A stretch of DNA of 8,226 nt from Bacillota bacterium (lineage in GTDB: Bacteria; Bacillota; Clostridia; Christensenellales; Aristaeellaceae), in the NCBI GenBank assembly GCA_023443705.1, contig JAEZTD010000120.1, forward strand, positions 1 to 8,226. The letters run 5' to 3'. The translations under genes and the position numbers were made by a program. Every line of letters starts with the position of its first letter. The first letter of the stretch is position 1. Under the pieces are notes generated by a model. The model saw nothing but the letters and a program-made list of their open reading frames with translations. It made no database searches and was not told the origin of the DNA. Below, piece after piece: positions 1-6,427 of the stretch.

Positions 1-41
1 GCACCAAGAGCCCCCTACCCCCGCTTTACCCCCAACAGCAT

Positions 42-116
<75 letters not shown>

Positions 117-119
117 CCA

Positions 120-160
120 AGTCCACAACCTTCCTGCTAAGGTCGTGGACTCTTTTCTTT
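120..160 (+). terminator. Intrinsic terminator of the tRNA-Asn transcript
   Basis: A 13-bp stem (120-132 with 139-151, one A/C mismatch) closes a 6-nt loop and is followed directly by the T-rich run CTTTTCTTT. It starts three nucleotides after the encoded CCA, the expected place for termination of a tRNA operon. Confidence 0.9.
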
Positions 161-256
161 GTATCGAGGATGAACGGGGGTATGTGAAGCTCTGCTCCCT
201 TTCTTATTCGCGCGGCGTTGTACTGTAGTCATGAGCAAAATGGCTCCTCTCCTATG

Positions 257-282
257 ATACCAAATCCAAACATAAATCACTC
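257..282 (+). repeat. Left terminal inverted repeat of MITE-like element
   Basis: This 26-bp arm is the imperfect reverse complement of 490-515. The outermost 8 and innermost 8 bases match perfectly, with six mismatches in the middle and no gaps. Confidence 0.65.
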
Positions 283-312
283 GTTGCGCCGGTTCTTTTT
301 GCGCAGGCAAGG

Positions 313-441
313 TTGGTTTCCCTTAGGAAACCAAGTCGCTTTGCGGCCGCGGGATTCAACTGGGTTTGAATCACATGCCGCTGTGTCGCCTTCCGCTCAA
401 AACAGCGCTGCATTTCACGCCGAAGGCGTATCCCGAAGGAT
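313..441. repeat. Cluster of short palindromes inside the MITE-like element
   Basis: Several perfect small stem-loops lie in series: 313-334 (9-bp stem, 4-nt loop), the NotI-type palindrome GCGGCCGC at 343-350, 353-372 (7-bp stem, 6-nt loop), CAGCGCTG at 403-410, 417-429 (ACGCC-GAA-GGCGT) and, immediately adjoining, 430-441 (ATCC-CGAA-GGAT). Three direct GCTCC copies follow (448-452, 454-458, 461-465). This density of folding elements argues against protein coding and for a structured, REP/MITE-like intergenic sequence. Whether it is transcribed is unknown. Confidence 0.5.
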
Positions 442-489
442 TTCCTCGCTCCGGCTCCTTGCTCCGTATTGCCCCCCCTCGACGCTTTG

Positions 490-515
490 GAGTGATTAAT
501 ACTTTATTTTGGTAT
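490..515 (-). repeat. Right terminal inverted repeat of MITE-like element
   Basis: This 26-bp arm mirrors 257-282. It ends 62 nt before the -35 box of the downstream phosphoesterase gene, so the insertion sits just upstream of that promoter without disrupting it. Confidence 0.65.
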
Positions 516-577
516 GAGCGTCAGATCTAACGGCACCCTGTGATTTATATCGGATAAGCATGAACGGAATCCATGGC

Positions 578-606
578 TTGATGTGTTTCTGATCATCCTG
601 TATAAT
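578..606 (+). promoter_or_regulatory. Sigma-A-type promoter of the metallophosphoesterase gene
   Basis: TTGATG (578-583) and a consensus TATAAT (601-606) are separated by exactly 17 nt. Transcription would start near 613, about 54 nt before the chosen GTG start. This rules out the upstream in-frame ATG at 583, which lies inside the promoter. Confidence 0.8.
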
Positions 607-666
607 GCTGGAAACAGCGACGGAAGGCGCACTTACCACGGTGCGTCTGGGAAGGTACGAATACCT

Positions 667-1512
667 GTGAAACTAAGAAAGAAAAGGCGCAAGCTGATGG
701 GTGTGCTGATTGCGATCATGCTGGCGCTGACCGTGCTGGCATTGAACCCGACACTGCATGTACAGACGTACGAAGTGAAGTCGGAGAAAATGACGAGCAG
801 GATGCGCATCGCGCTTGTCACGGATCTTCACTCCTGCAGATACGGGGAAAATCAGGCCGACTTGATCCGCGCGATTGGCGAAAAGAATCCAGGTATCGTC
901 TTACTCGGTGGCGATATCTTCGACGACATCCTGCCCAACGATCGTGCGGAGCAGATGATTAAGGGAATTGCCGGCAAATATCCCTGCTACTATGTAACCG
1001 GGAATCACGAATACTGGAGCGGAAACATCGACGGGATACTGGAGACGGTTCGGTCGTATGACGTGACGATTTTGAGTGGAACGTATGAAACGATAGAGTT
1101 GAACGGGCAGAAGATCAACGTCTGCGGGGTAAGTGATCCTGATGTCGTTTCTTACACAGAAATGGAAGTTGGTACAGAGGAGCAACTGGAGATGCTGAAG
1201 GACGTACAAAAAAGTGGCGACTACACCATTTTGCTTGCGCATCGCCCGGAGGAAATTGAGCGCTATTCAGAGTATGGCTTTGATCTTGTGCTCTCTGGGC
1301 ACACACACGGCGGTCAGTGGCGATTGCCCGGAATCGTCAACGGCCTGCTTGCTCCAGATCAGGGATGGTTTCCCCAGTACGCTGGCGGGGAATATTTCGT
1401 AAATGGTACAAAACTGATCGTCAGCCGCGGACTGGCGAGAGAAAGCACGCGAATTCCAAGAATCTTCAATCGGCCGGAACTGGTCGTCGTCAATCTGGAG
1501 AGTGCAGGATGA
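667..1512 (+). CDS. Membrane-anchored calcineurin-like metallophosphoesterase (YkuE/YaeI type)
   Basis: The 281-residue protein is a predicted two-metal phosphoesterase. All signature blocks are present in order: D53-x-H55 (TDLHS), GGD with D83, GNHE with N113 and H114, H192 in LAHRPEE, and SGHTHGGQ with H212 and H214. These residues form the dinuclear metal site in the calcineurin-like family. The N-terminus (KLRKKRRK followed by a hydrophobic stretch at about 11-26) is a signal anchor, placing the catalytic domain outside the cytoplasmic membrane. The C-terminal segment SRGLARESTRIPRIFNRPEL is typical of the YkuE/YaeI branch, some members of which have been linked to cell-envelope or lipid phosphodiester substrates; the substrate here is unknown. 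Start choice: GTG at 667 follows a GGGAAGG element (649-655), lies downstream of the promoter and gives a proper signal anchor; ATG 697 is a less likely alternative. It appears monocistronic, as a new promoter precedes the next gene. The family call is firm; the precise role is open. Confidence 0.9.
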   Translation: MKLRKKRRKLMGVLIAIMLALTVLALNPTLHVQTYEVKSEKMTSRMRIALVTDLHSCRYGENQADLIRAIGEKNPGIVLLGGDIFDDILPNDRAEQMIKGIAGKYPCYYVTGNHEYWSGNIDGILETVRSYDVTILSGTYETIELNGQKINVCGVSDPDVVSYTEMEVGTEEQLEMLKDVQKSGDYTILLAHRPEEIERYSEYGFDLVLSGHTHGGQWRLPGIVNGLLAPDQGWFPQYAGGEYFVNGTKLIVSRGLARESTRIPRIFNRPELVVVNLESAG

Positions 1513-1580
1513 GTGGATTTTTCCAGAAACACTTGTTACACAGCGATACACACCTCGGATGATCATGAGGCTGCTGGGGA

Positions 1581-1609
1581 TTGACTTGTCTATCATGATG
1601 CCCTATAGT
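1581..1609 (+). promoter_or_regulatory. Sigma-A-type promoter of the secreted-protein gene
   Basis: TTGACT (1581-1586) and TATAGT (1604-1609) are separated by 17 nt, giving a predicted start near 1616 and a leader of about 30 nt that contains the AAGGGAG ribosome binding site (1633-1639). Confidence 0.75.
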
Positions 1610-1647
1610 AGAATACGGTAATTGCAACTTTGAAGGGAGTACTCCTG

Positions 1648-2595
1648 ATGAATAAGCCCGTCCGCGCAATTCTATCGCTTTGCCTAGCGCTTTTCCTTTG
1701 CGTAGCCTTTCTAGCCCCCGCATATGCGCAATCATTACCCATCACCGGCCTTGTTCTGGTGGGAAACCTTCCGCTCGAAGCGGAAATCATCCAAAACAGC
1801 TCAGACGGGCAAGGCAATTACTTGGAAGAGTTGATGGCATTTGAGGGCGCCATCAAATTGGTGACGCTGCGGCAGGAAGTGAATGAAACGCATCCTCTTG
1901 AGATGCCGATCAAGGATTTCCTATCGGCTTATTTCGAAGACATACGCGAGGATGAGCTTCTGGAAGCGGGCCCTGTCGCAGCATATCCCACAGAGCGCAT
2001 CCGCTTCACAACCGGTTCCGAGGAGGATACTGCGGTAATTGACGCGGTTATGATCCGAACCGATGGATTCTACTTCGCGTTTTGGGCGGACACCCAGATC
2101 GATATTTACTATGGATATCGGGATCAGTTTCAAGAAGGAGAAGTGCCGGAGCTGATCGATCAGTGGGTTGAATCGCTCGATTTGTTTGATTCCGACGAAT
2201 CCGTTGAAGTCAATCAGGGCGGAGATGCCTCCAGTGATCAAAACGCCGAAGACAGTGAACCGCCGTATTGGAATGGCTTCGATTTCGGGCCGAACCTTGA
2301 ATACACAGAAGAGCATTTATCCGTGGGCGACCCTGGCGACTACCTGAACGCCGCCGAAGCAGCCAAACTGACATTCGACACGATGCGGGACAAGGGCAAT
2401 GTCCCTGAATACAGCGACAGCGCGCATTATACGATGACGTTGATCGACATAACGGACATTGAGGGCGAAGAGTGCTATCTTTATCGGCTGGACGTTGAGA
2501 GTCCGGACGGCACGAATGGCGCCGCCTATGCTTACGCCTATCAGAGCGGAAACATCTATATGCAAGGACAGGGCGGTCAATGGGTGCTGCCCTAA
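1648..2595 (+). CDS. Secreted protein of unrecognised family, acidic, two-part
   Basis: This 315-residue protein has a clear Sec signal peptide: a short basic start (MNKPVR), a hydrophobic core, and a likely signal peptidase I site after A27 (AYA|QS). There is no lipobox, so it should be released or loosely wall-associated. The mature part is strongly acidic. Roughly residues 30-185 form one domain with alternating beta-like and helical segments. An S/D/N/E-rich linker (about 181-205, SDESVEVNQGGDASSDQNAE) follows, then a compact C-terminal domain (about 232-315) with repeated aromatic/beta patterns (AAYAYAYQSGNIYMQGQGGQ). That tail resembles small PepSY-like or other extracellular domains of Firmicutes secreted proteins, but I cannot assign a family. 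Only one cysteine (C276) remains after cleavage. ATG 1648 is preferred over an in-frame TTG at 1630 because AAGGGAG (1633-1639) lies 8 nt upstream of it. The gene has its own promoter, and no function is proposed. Confidence 0.85.
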   Translation: MNKPVRAILSLCLALFLCVAFLAPAYAQSLPITGLVLVGNLPLEAEIIQNSSDGQGNYLEELMAFEGAIKLVTLRQEVNETHPLEMPIKDFLSAYFEDIREDELLEAGPVAAYPTERIRFTTGSEEDTAVIDAVMIRTDGFYFAFWADTQIDIYYGYRDQFQEGEVPELIDQWVESLDLFDSDESVEVNQGGDASSDQNAEDSEPPYWNGFDFGPNLEYTEEHLSVGDPGDYLNAAEAAKLTFDTMRDKGNVPEYSDSAHYTMTLIDITDIEGEECYLYRLDVESPDGTNGAAYAYAYQSGNIYMQGQGGQWVLP

Positions 2596-2844
2596 GGATC
2601 GTAAGCTGGCGATATCACCAGTATTACACACGCACCCCTCTCGGCTTACCTCCATTGCGAGCTTTCGTGAAATAAGGTTTTGAGCGCAACATCTCCCTAA
2701 GGAGCCATGAGGCCCGCAACGTTCAATGGAGCGTTGCGGGTATTTCCGTTGCTGTTTGTTTTCTGGGATTGAAAAAAATCCGCGTAGTGACGATGACGAG
2801 CGTCGCAGAAGATTTTCGCATGTCGCGCACGACGCGGTCAAATA
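2596..2844. other. Intergenic stretch with folding elements, no gene seen
   Basis: No open frame here has a credible start and ribosome binding site. Visible structures are a small CTCC-CTAA-GGAG hairpin (2693-2704), the strong GC-rich hairpin at 2713-2740 (listed separately), and a possible AAAATC/GATTTT pairing (2775-2780 with 2811-2816). The hexamer CGCAAC occurs twice (2685-2690 and 2715-2720), and either copy could pair with GTTGCG at 2733-2738. Confidence 0.5.
2713..2745 (+). terminator. Probable terminator hairpin after the secreted-protein gene
   Basis: CCCGCAACG (2713-2721) pairs perfectly with CGTTGCGGG (2732-2740). Three further inner pairs, one of them G-T, leave a 4-nt AATG loop, for a stem of 12 bp. 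The following tract (TATTTCCGTT) is only moderately T-rich, and the hairpin lies about 117 nt after the stop codon, so termination is likely but not certain. Confidence 0.6.
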
Positions 2845-2853
2845 TGGTAAAAT
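2845..2853 (+). promoter_or_regulatory. Extended -10 promoter candidate for the GNAT gene
   Basis: TGG-TAAAAT matches an extended -10 element (TGn then TAAAAT at 2848-2853), with no good -35 box at 17-18 nt. A second possible -10 (TATGAT, 2860-2865) is close by. The leader before the ATG at 2926 would be about 65 nt. Confidence 0.45.
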
Positions 2854-2925
2854 ATGCGGTATGATCCGTCGAGTTGTGGGGATTTACGCGAACCGGTGCA
2901 TTTTCCCTCAGGAAGGATGGGCAAA

Positions 2926-3867
2926 ATGGAACTGCAGAAGCCTTGGATCAAACTGACCGGGTTCCTGAATCGGGAAGATGCGAACCGAATTGCGGAACTT
3001 GAAGCGGTATGTGCCCGAACGGATCAGATGTCCTTCAAGCTGGAGCTTCCTTACAAGCTGGGGGGCGCGGCCAGTGCGGAACTGTCTGCGAAAGCGCCTG
3101 ACATAAACGAGTTGATGTACTTTGATGGCGAGCGCCTCATCGGCTATATCGGCATAGGCTGCTTTGGCGAACCGGACTCGCCGCCGGAGCTCATGGGCAT
3201 GGTGCGCCCGGAATACAGAGGTCAGGGAATATTCACGGCGCTTCACAATCTTGCTGTTTCTGACTTGAAGCGCAGGTGCTGCAAAAAAGCGCTGCTGCTC
3301 TCGGACGGAAGGGTGGCTTCCGGGCGACAGTTCATTCAAAAGATCGGAGCGGTGCATGATCACTCGGAATTTGAAATGTACTTGAAGCGTGCGGCCACGC
3401 GCCGAGAGGATCTTGCGGTTGCAGTTGAGCTTCGCAAGGCCGTTAACGCCGACGCGCCGGAGGTGGAAAGGCAGAACGCCATTTACTTCGGGGACGAACG
3501 CATTGACGACGGAGAATGGCAGCACGCGCGCTTGCTTCCCGAGGAGGAGGAAAAGCGTGGCATGACCATCTTTCTGGCGGAACAGGGCGGGAAAACCGTT
3601 GGAAAGGTTCATCTCCAGCTGATTGATGGACTGGGTGGCATATATGGTCTGGGCGTACTGCCGGAGTACCGAAGCAAAGGCCTCGGCCGGGCAATTCTGG
3701 CGATGGCCGTTGAGCGGTTGAAGGGCGTGGGTGCACAGGAGATTACGCTGCAGGTGGCGACGGACAACCCGAACGCACTGCACCTGTACGAGTCCTGCGG
3801 ATTTGAGACGACTTCCGTCATGGAATATTATGGGCTGCCCTTGTGCAGACGCGACGAATGCCAGTAG
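2926..3867 (+). CDS. Tandem-domain GNAT N-acetyltransferase
   Basis: The 313-residue protein contains two GCN5-related acetyltransferase folds, which transfer an acetyl group from acetyl-CoA to an amine. The N-terminal domain (about 10-155) shows the acetyl-CoA loop as VRPEYRGQGIF (93-103). The C-terminal domain (about 165-305) shows VLPEYRSKGLG (244-254), then N281-P-N-A-L-H-L-Y-E-S-C-G-F, the usual motif B region where the small molecule and CoA meet. Both domains keep the R/Q-x-x-G-x-G/A pattern, although the first reads GQGIF and may bind CoA less well. The two-domain layout recalls MshD and related tandem GNATs, but nothing shows the same substrate. The ATG at 2926 lies 9 nt after GGAAGG (2911-2916); ATG 2917 abuts the ribosome binding site, and the upstream ATG 2854 overlaps the promoter. 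The protein is probably cytosolic. The gene is separated by 190 nt and a promoter from the ATPase operon, so no functional tie is implied. Confidence 0.9.
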   Translation: MELQKPWIKLTGFLNREDANRIAELEAVCARTDQMSFKLELPYKLGGAASAELSAKAPDINELMYFDGERLIGYIGIGCFGEPDSPPELMGMVRPEYRGQGIFTALHNLAVSDLKRRCCKKALLLSDGRVASGRQFIQKIGAVHDHSEFEMYLKRAATRREDLAVAVELRKAVNADAPEVERQNAIYFGDERIDDGEWQHARLLPEEEEKRGMTIFLAEQGGKTVGKVHLQLIDGLGGIYGLGVLPEYRSKGLGRAILAMAVERLKGVGAQEITLQVATDNPNALHLYESCGFETTSVMEYYGLPLCRRDECQ

Positions 3868-4007
3868 CTTTGCGGGTTTGAGGTGCCTTGTCTGCGTTGT
3901 GTTGCGAAATATGACGCCAGAAACGTTCGAAAAGCATGATGTTGAACAGATGGCTTGTCAAAAAAGCACAAATAGTTGTCTAGCCTCTGTGCGAGGAACG
4001 GGAAATT

Positions 4008-4016
4008 TGGTATAAT
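4008..4016 (+). promoter_or_regulatory. Extended -10 promoter of the V-type ATPase operon
   Basis: TGG followed by a perfect TATAAT (4011-4016) forms an extended -10 element. No good -35 box stands 16-18 nt upstream; TTGTCT at 3976-3981 is too far away (29 nt). Transcription would begin near 4023, giving a leader of about 36 nt before the first ATPase gene. A weak CCTC/GAGG hairpin (3984-3996) lies just upstream. Confidence 0.7.
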
Positions 4017-4058
4017 CTACAAAGTTGGATTTATGGCATTGTGTAAAGAGGTGAGCGC

Positions 4059-4373
4059 ATGCAATCCAGTGCGATTGACGCAATTCGGCAGGCGGAGATG
4101 AAGGCGGACGATTTGCTGCGCAGCGCGTCGGAAGAGGCGCAGCGTATCCTTGAGGAAGCCGCTGCCGGGGCGGCAAAGAACGACAGCGCCGCAAGGCAGG
4201 CGGCGGACAGCATCGCCGAAGCGATGCTGGATCAGGCGCGGTCCAAGGCGGAAAACGAAAAGTCGGCGGCGCGGGAAGCATTGCGGCAGGAACTTGACGC
4301 ACTGGACGCAACGGTCGAAAAGCGGCGACCGGCGGCGATCGAGAGCATTCTCCGGCTGATCGGAGACCGCTAA
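4059..4373 (+). CDS. ntpF: V-type ATP synthase subunit G/H (peripheral stalk)
   Basis: This 104-residue protein is almost entirely a charged, alanine-rich helix (heptad-like EAQRILEEAAAGAA, SKAENEKSAAREALRQEL) with no membrane segment. That is expected of the G/H stalk subunit, which forms a right-handed coiled coil with subunit E and links the catalytic head to subunit I. The opening AIDAIRQAEMKADDLL matches the usual start of this family (AIxxIKxAExxAxxII). The size agrees with known homologues of about 100-110 residues. The start is supported by AGAGGTGA (4047-4054) just upstream. It is first in the operon, in the same place as ntpF in the Enterococcus cluster, and 36 nt separate it from ntpI. 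Sequence identity in this subunit is always low, so the call rests on composition, length and position. Confidence 0.85.
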   Translation: MQSSAIDAIRQAEMKADDLLRSASEEAQRILEEAAAGAAKNDSAARQAADSIAEAMLDQARSKAENEKSAAREALRQELDALDATVEKRRPAAIESILRLIGDR

Positions 4374-4409
4374 TTTGGCGCATTTCATCGAAAGGGGCGA
4401 ACGCAGGCA

Positions 4410-6425
4410 ATGGCTGTCGTGAAAATGGATCGGATCTGTGTCTGCGCGCTGAAAAAAGACCGAAAGCAGCTGTTGGAATTCCTGCAGCGGCAGGGAAGCG
4501 TCGAGGTGTCGAAGGCGAAGCCGGACGAGCGGTTTTCAGCGATTGACACGACCGCTTCCTGCGCTCTTTTTGAAAAGAACGCGAAGACCGCCGCTTCTGC
4601 GGCGGAGATACTGAACCGTTACTGCCCGGAGAAGTCTTCCGCTCTGAGCTTTTTAAGCGGGCGCAAGGTGTTGAGCGTCGAGGAGAGCGACGCTTTCGCG
4701 GCGCGGTGGAGCGAACCAATGAGCGCCGCGGAGCGCATTCTGTCGCTGGAGCGGGAGGTCGCGCAGGCGCAGGCCGAGATCCTGAAGCTCGAAGCCGCGG
4801 AGGAGGCGCTGGTTCCGTGGCTCGATTTGCCGGTACCACTGTCCTTTCAGGGGACATCCAGGGTCAATGGATGGGTCGGTTCCGTGCAGGGGGAACACAG
4901 CGAAGCCGACTTGCTGCGCGAGATGACGCAGGCGGTGCCGACGCTGGGCCCGGTGCATGTCGAGGTCGTCCACGCCTCCAAGGAGATGACCAGCTTCTAC
5001 CTGATGGCGCTGAAACGAGACGCGAAGGGCGTGGAAGAGGCGCTTGCCGCGCTCGGTTTTGCCAGGCCGCAGAGCCTGTCCTCGCGCGTGCCTGCGGAGG
5101 CGCTCGAACGCATGAAGGAAAAGAAGCGGAACGCGCAGGCGCGCATCGACGCGTCCACGGCGGAAATCAAGGGCCTCGAACTGCTGCGTGCGGAATTCAG
5201 GATGCTCGAGGATTACCTGCGCATGCGCGCTGAAAAGTACGATACGCTGGAGCGGCTGGGGCAGTCCAGACACGCGTTGGTACTCACGGGCTATGTGCCA
5301 CACGAGGATGCCGCCGCGCTGGAAAAGCGGCTGACGGACCGGTTTGACTGCGTGGTGGAGCTTTCCTCCGCGGCGGACGACCCCGACATGCCCATCAAGC
5401 TGAAAAACCGCCCCTATGCCGCCGCCACCGAGACGGTGCTGGAGAACTACAACCTGCCCTCCAGCAAGGAGATCGACCCGTCGCCGGTGATGAGCTTCTT
5501 CTATTATCTGATGTTTGGGCTTATGCTGTCGGACGCGGGTTACGGCCTCATCCTGGCCGTCGCCTGCGCGGTTCTGCCGGTTCTTTACCCCGACATGGAG
5601 GACTCCTGGCGGCGGACGATGCGCATGTACTTCTGGTGCGGCGTGTCTACGGTGTTCTGGGGCGTGATGTTTTCCAGCTACTTTGGCGACGCGGTCAACG
5701 TAATCTCCGCCACCTTCTTCGGGCGAGAGGTTGCCATTCCGCCGCTTTGGTTTTTGCCGCTGGAACAGCCGATGCGCCTTCTGATTTTCTGCCTGGGCAT
5801 CGGCATCGTACACCTGGTGGCCGGATACGTGATGAAGGCTCGGAACCTCGCCGCCCACGGTCATTATCTGGACATCTTGTACGACTGCGGCTACCCGGTC
5901 GGCTTCATGGCGGGCTTCCTGGTGGTTCTGATGGGCAGCGGGATGTTTCGGGACATGGCGGGTTTTGCGCTTCCGCTCCCCGGCTGGCTGAGTCAGGGAT
6001 GCCTGCTCCTTTCGGGCGCGTGCGCGCTGGGCATTGTATTGACCGGCGGACGCGAGAGCAAGAGCTGGGTCAAGCGCATCCTGAAAGGGCTGTACGCGGC
6101 GTACAATGTGGTCGCTGGGTGGCTCAGCGACATCCTTTCGTACTCGCGCCTTCTGGCGCTGGGGCTTGCGACAGGCGTCATCGCTTCGGTATTCAATTCG
6201 CTGGGCACGATGGCCGGCGGGAGCGTCTTTGGCGCGGTGATGTTCATACTGGTATTCCTGATCGGGCAGGCGCTCAACATGGGCATCAACCTTCTGGGTG
6301 CCTACGTGCACTCCAACAGGCTTGAGTATGTGGAGTTCTTCGGGAAGTTCTACGAAGGGACGGGTAGAAAGTTCAAGCCCTTCGGCGTACATACAAAGCA
6401 CTACAAATTTGAGGAGGAGACTTGA
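4410..6425 (+). CDS. ntpI: V-type ATP synthase subunit I (membrane stator, a-subunit)
   Basis: The 671-residue protein is the stator subunit that forms the ion half-channels against the rotor ring. Residues 1 to about 350 are the soluble arm, with two coiled-coil regions (about 105-135 and 228-285) and alpha/beta lobes that bind the E/G stalks. The rest is a membrane domain with about eight hydrophobic segments. Diagnostic motifs are LKNRPYA (331-337), FGLMLSDAGYGL (369-380), the essential-arginine helix LSYSRLLALGLA (576-587, R580) and HSNRLEYVEFFGKFYEG (634-650, R637). The start MAVVKM is the classic opening of this family, and AAAGGGG (4391-4397) lies 12 nt upstream. The length is normal. 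The 3' end carries the ribosome binding site of ntpK within its last codons, and the stop lies 2 nt before the ntpK ATG, indicating translational coupling. Confidence 0.96.
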   Translation: MAVVKMDRICVCALKKDRKQLLEFLQRQGSVEVSKAKPDERFSAIDTTASCALFEKNAKTAASAAEILNRYCPEKSSALSFLSGRKVLSVEESDAFAARWSEPMSAAERILSLEREVAQAQAEILKLEAAEEALVPWLDLPVPLSFQGTSRVNGWVGSVQGEHSEADLLREMTQAVPTLGPVHVEVVHASKEMTSFYLMALKRDAKGVEEALAALGFARPQSLSSRVPAEALERMKEKKRNAQARIDASTAEIKGLELLRAEFRMLEDYLRMRAEKYDTLERLGQSRHALVLTGYVPHEDAAALEKRLTDRFDCVVELSSAADDPDMPIKLKNRPYAAATETVLENYNLPSSKEIDPSPVMSFFYYLMFGLMLSDAGYGLILAVACAVLPVLYPDMEDSWRRTMRMYFWCGVSTVFWGVMFSSYFGDAVNVISATFFGREVAIPPLWFLPLEQPMRLLIFCLGIGIVHLVAGYVMKARNLAAHGHYLDILYDCGYPVGFMAGFLVVLMGSGMFRDMAGFALPLPGWLSQGCLLLSGACALGIVLTGGRESKSWVKRILKGLYAAYNVVAGWLSDILSYSRLLALGLATGVIASVFNSLGTMAGGSVFGAVMFILVFLIGQALNMGINLLGAYVHSNRLEYVEFFGKFYEGTGRKFKPFGVHTKHYKFEEET

Positions 6426-6427
6426 GG

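Larger units (their letters stand above)
257..515. mobile_element. MITE-like non-autonomous element
   Basis: The stretch is bounded by imperfect inverted repeats of 26 bp (257-282 and 490-515) matching at 20 of 26 positions. The match is perfect over the outer 8 bp (ATACCAAA) and the inner 8 bp (AATCACTC). If the true ends are TACCAAA...TTTGGTA (258-514), the flanks are a direct TGA triplet (255-257 and 515-517), a possible 3-bp target duplication; a TA-type duplication is also compatible. The interior holds no transposase and no credible gene. An open frame at 218-499 runs through it but lacks a ribosome binding site and has a low-complexity, S/R-rich translation. Size and architecture fit a miniature inverted-repeat element mobilised in trans. 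The element type is inferred from structure only; no copy number or parent transposase can be seen here. Confidence 0.6.

Noticed and set aside
218..499. 93-codon open frame across the hairpin-rich stretch after tRNA-Asn
   Set aside because: It has no ribosome binding site, a low-complexity S/R-rich translation, and overlaps inverted repeats and many palindromes; better explained as non-coding mobile or repeat DNA.
1553..1570. CCTC/GAGG hairpin after the phosphoesterase gene as a terminator
   Set aside because: The stem is only 4 bp with a 10-nt loop and no T tract follows.
2908..3783. 291-codon antisense open frame opposite the GNAT gene
   Set aside because: The + strand encodes two clear GNAT domains; the antisense product has no recognisable motif.
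3958..4857. 299-codon antisense open frame covering the operon promoter, ntpF and the start of ntpI
   Set aside because: The P/R/S-rich translation and overlap with a clear promoter and two genes make it an artefact.
4653..6401. 582-codon antisense open frame inside ntpI
   Set aside because: It lies entirely opposite a well-supported gene with strong family motifs; its translation is H/R/Q-rich without recognisable domains, a common by-product of GC-rich coding sequence.
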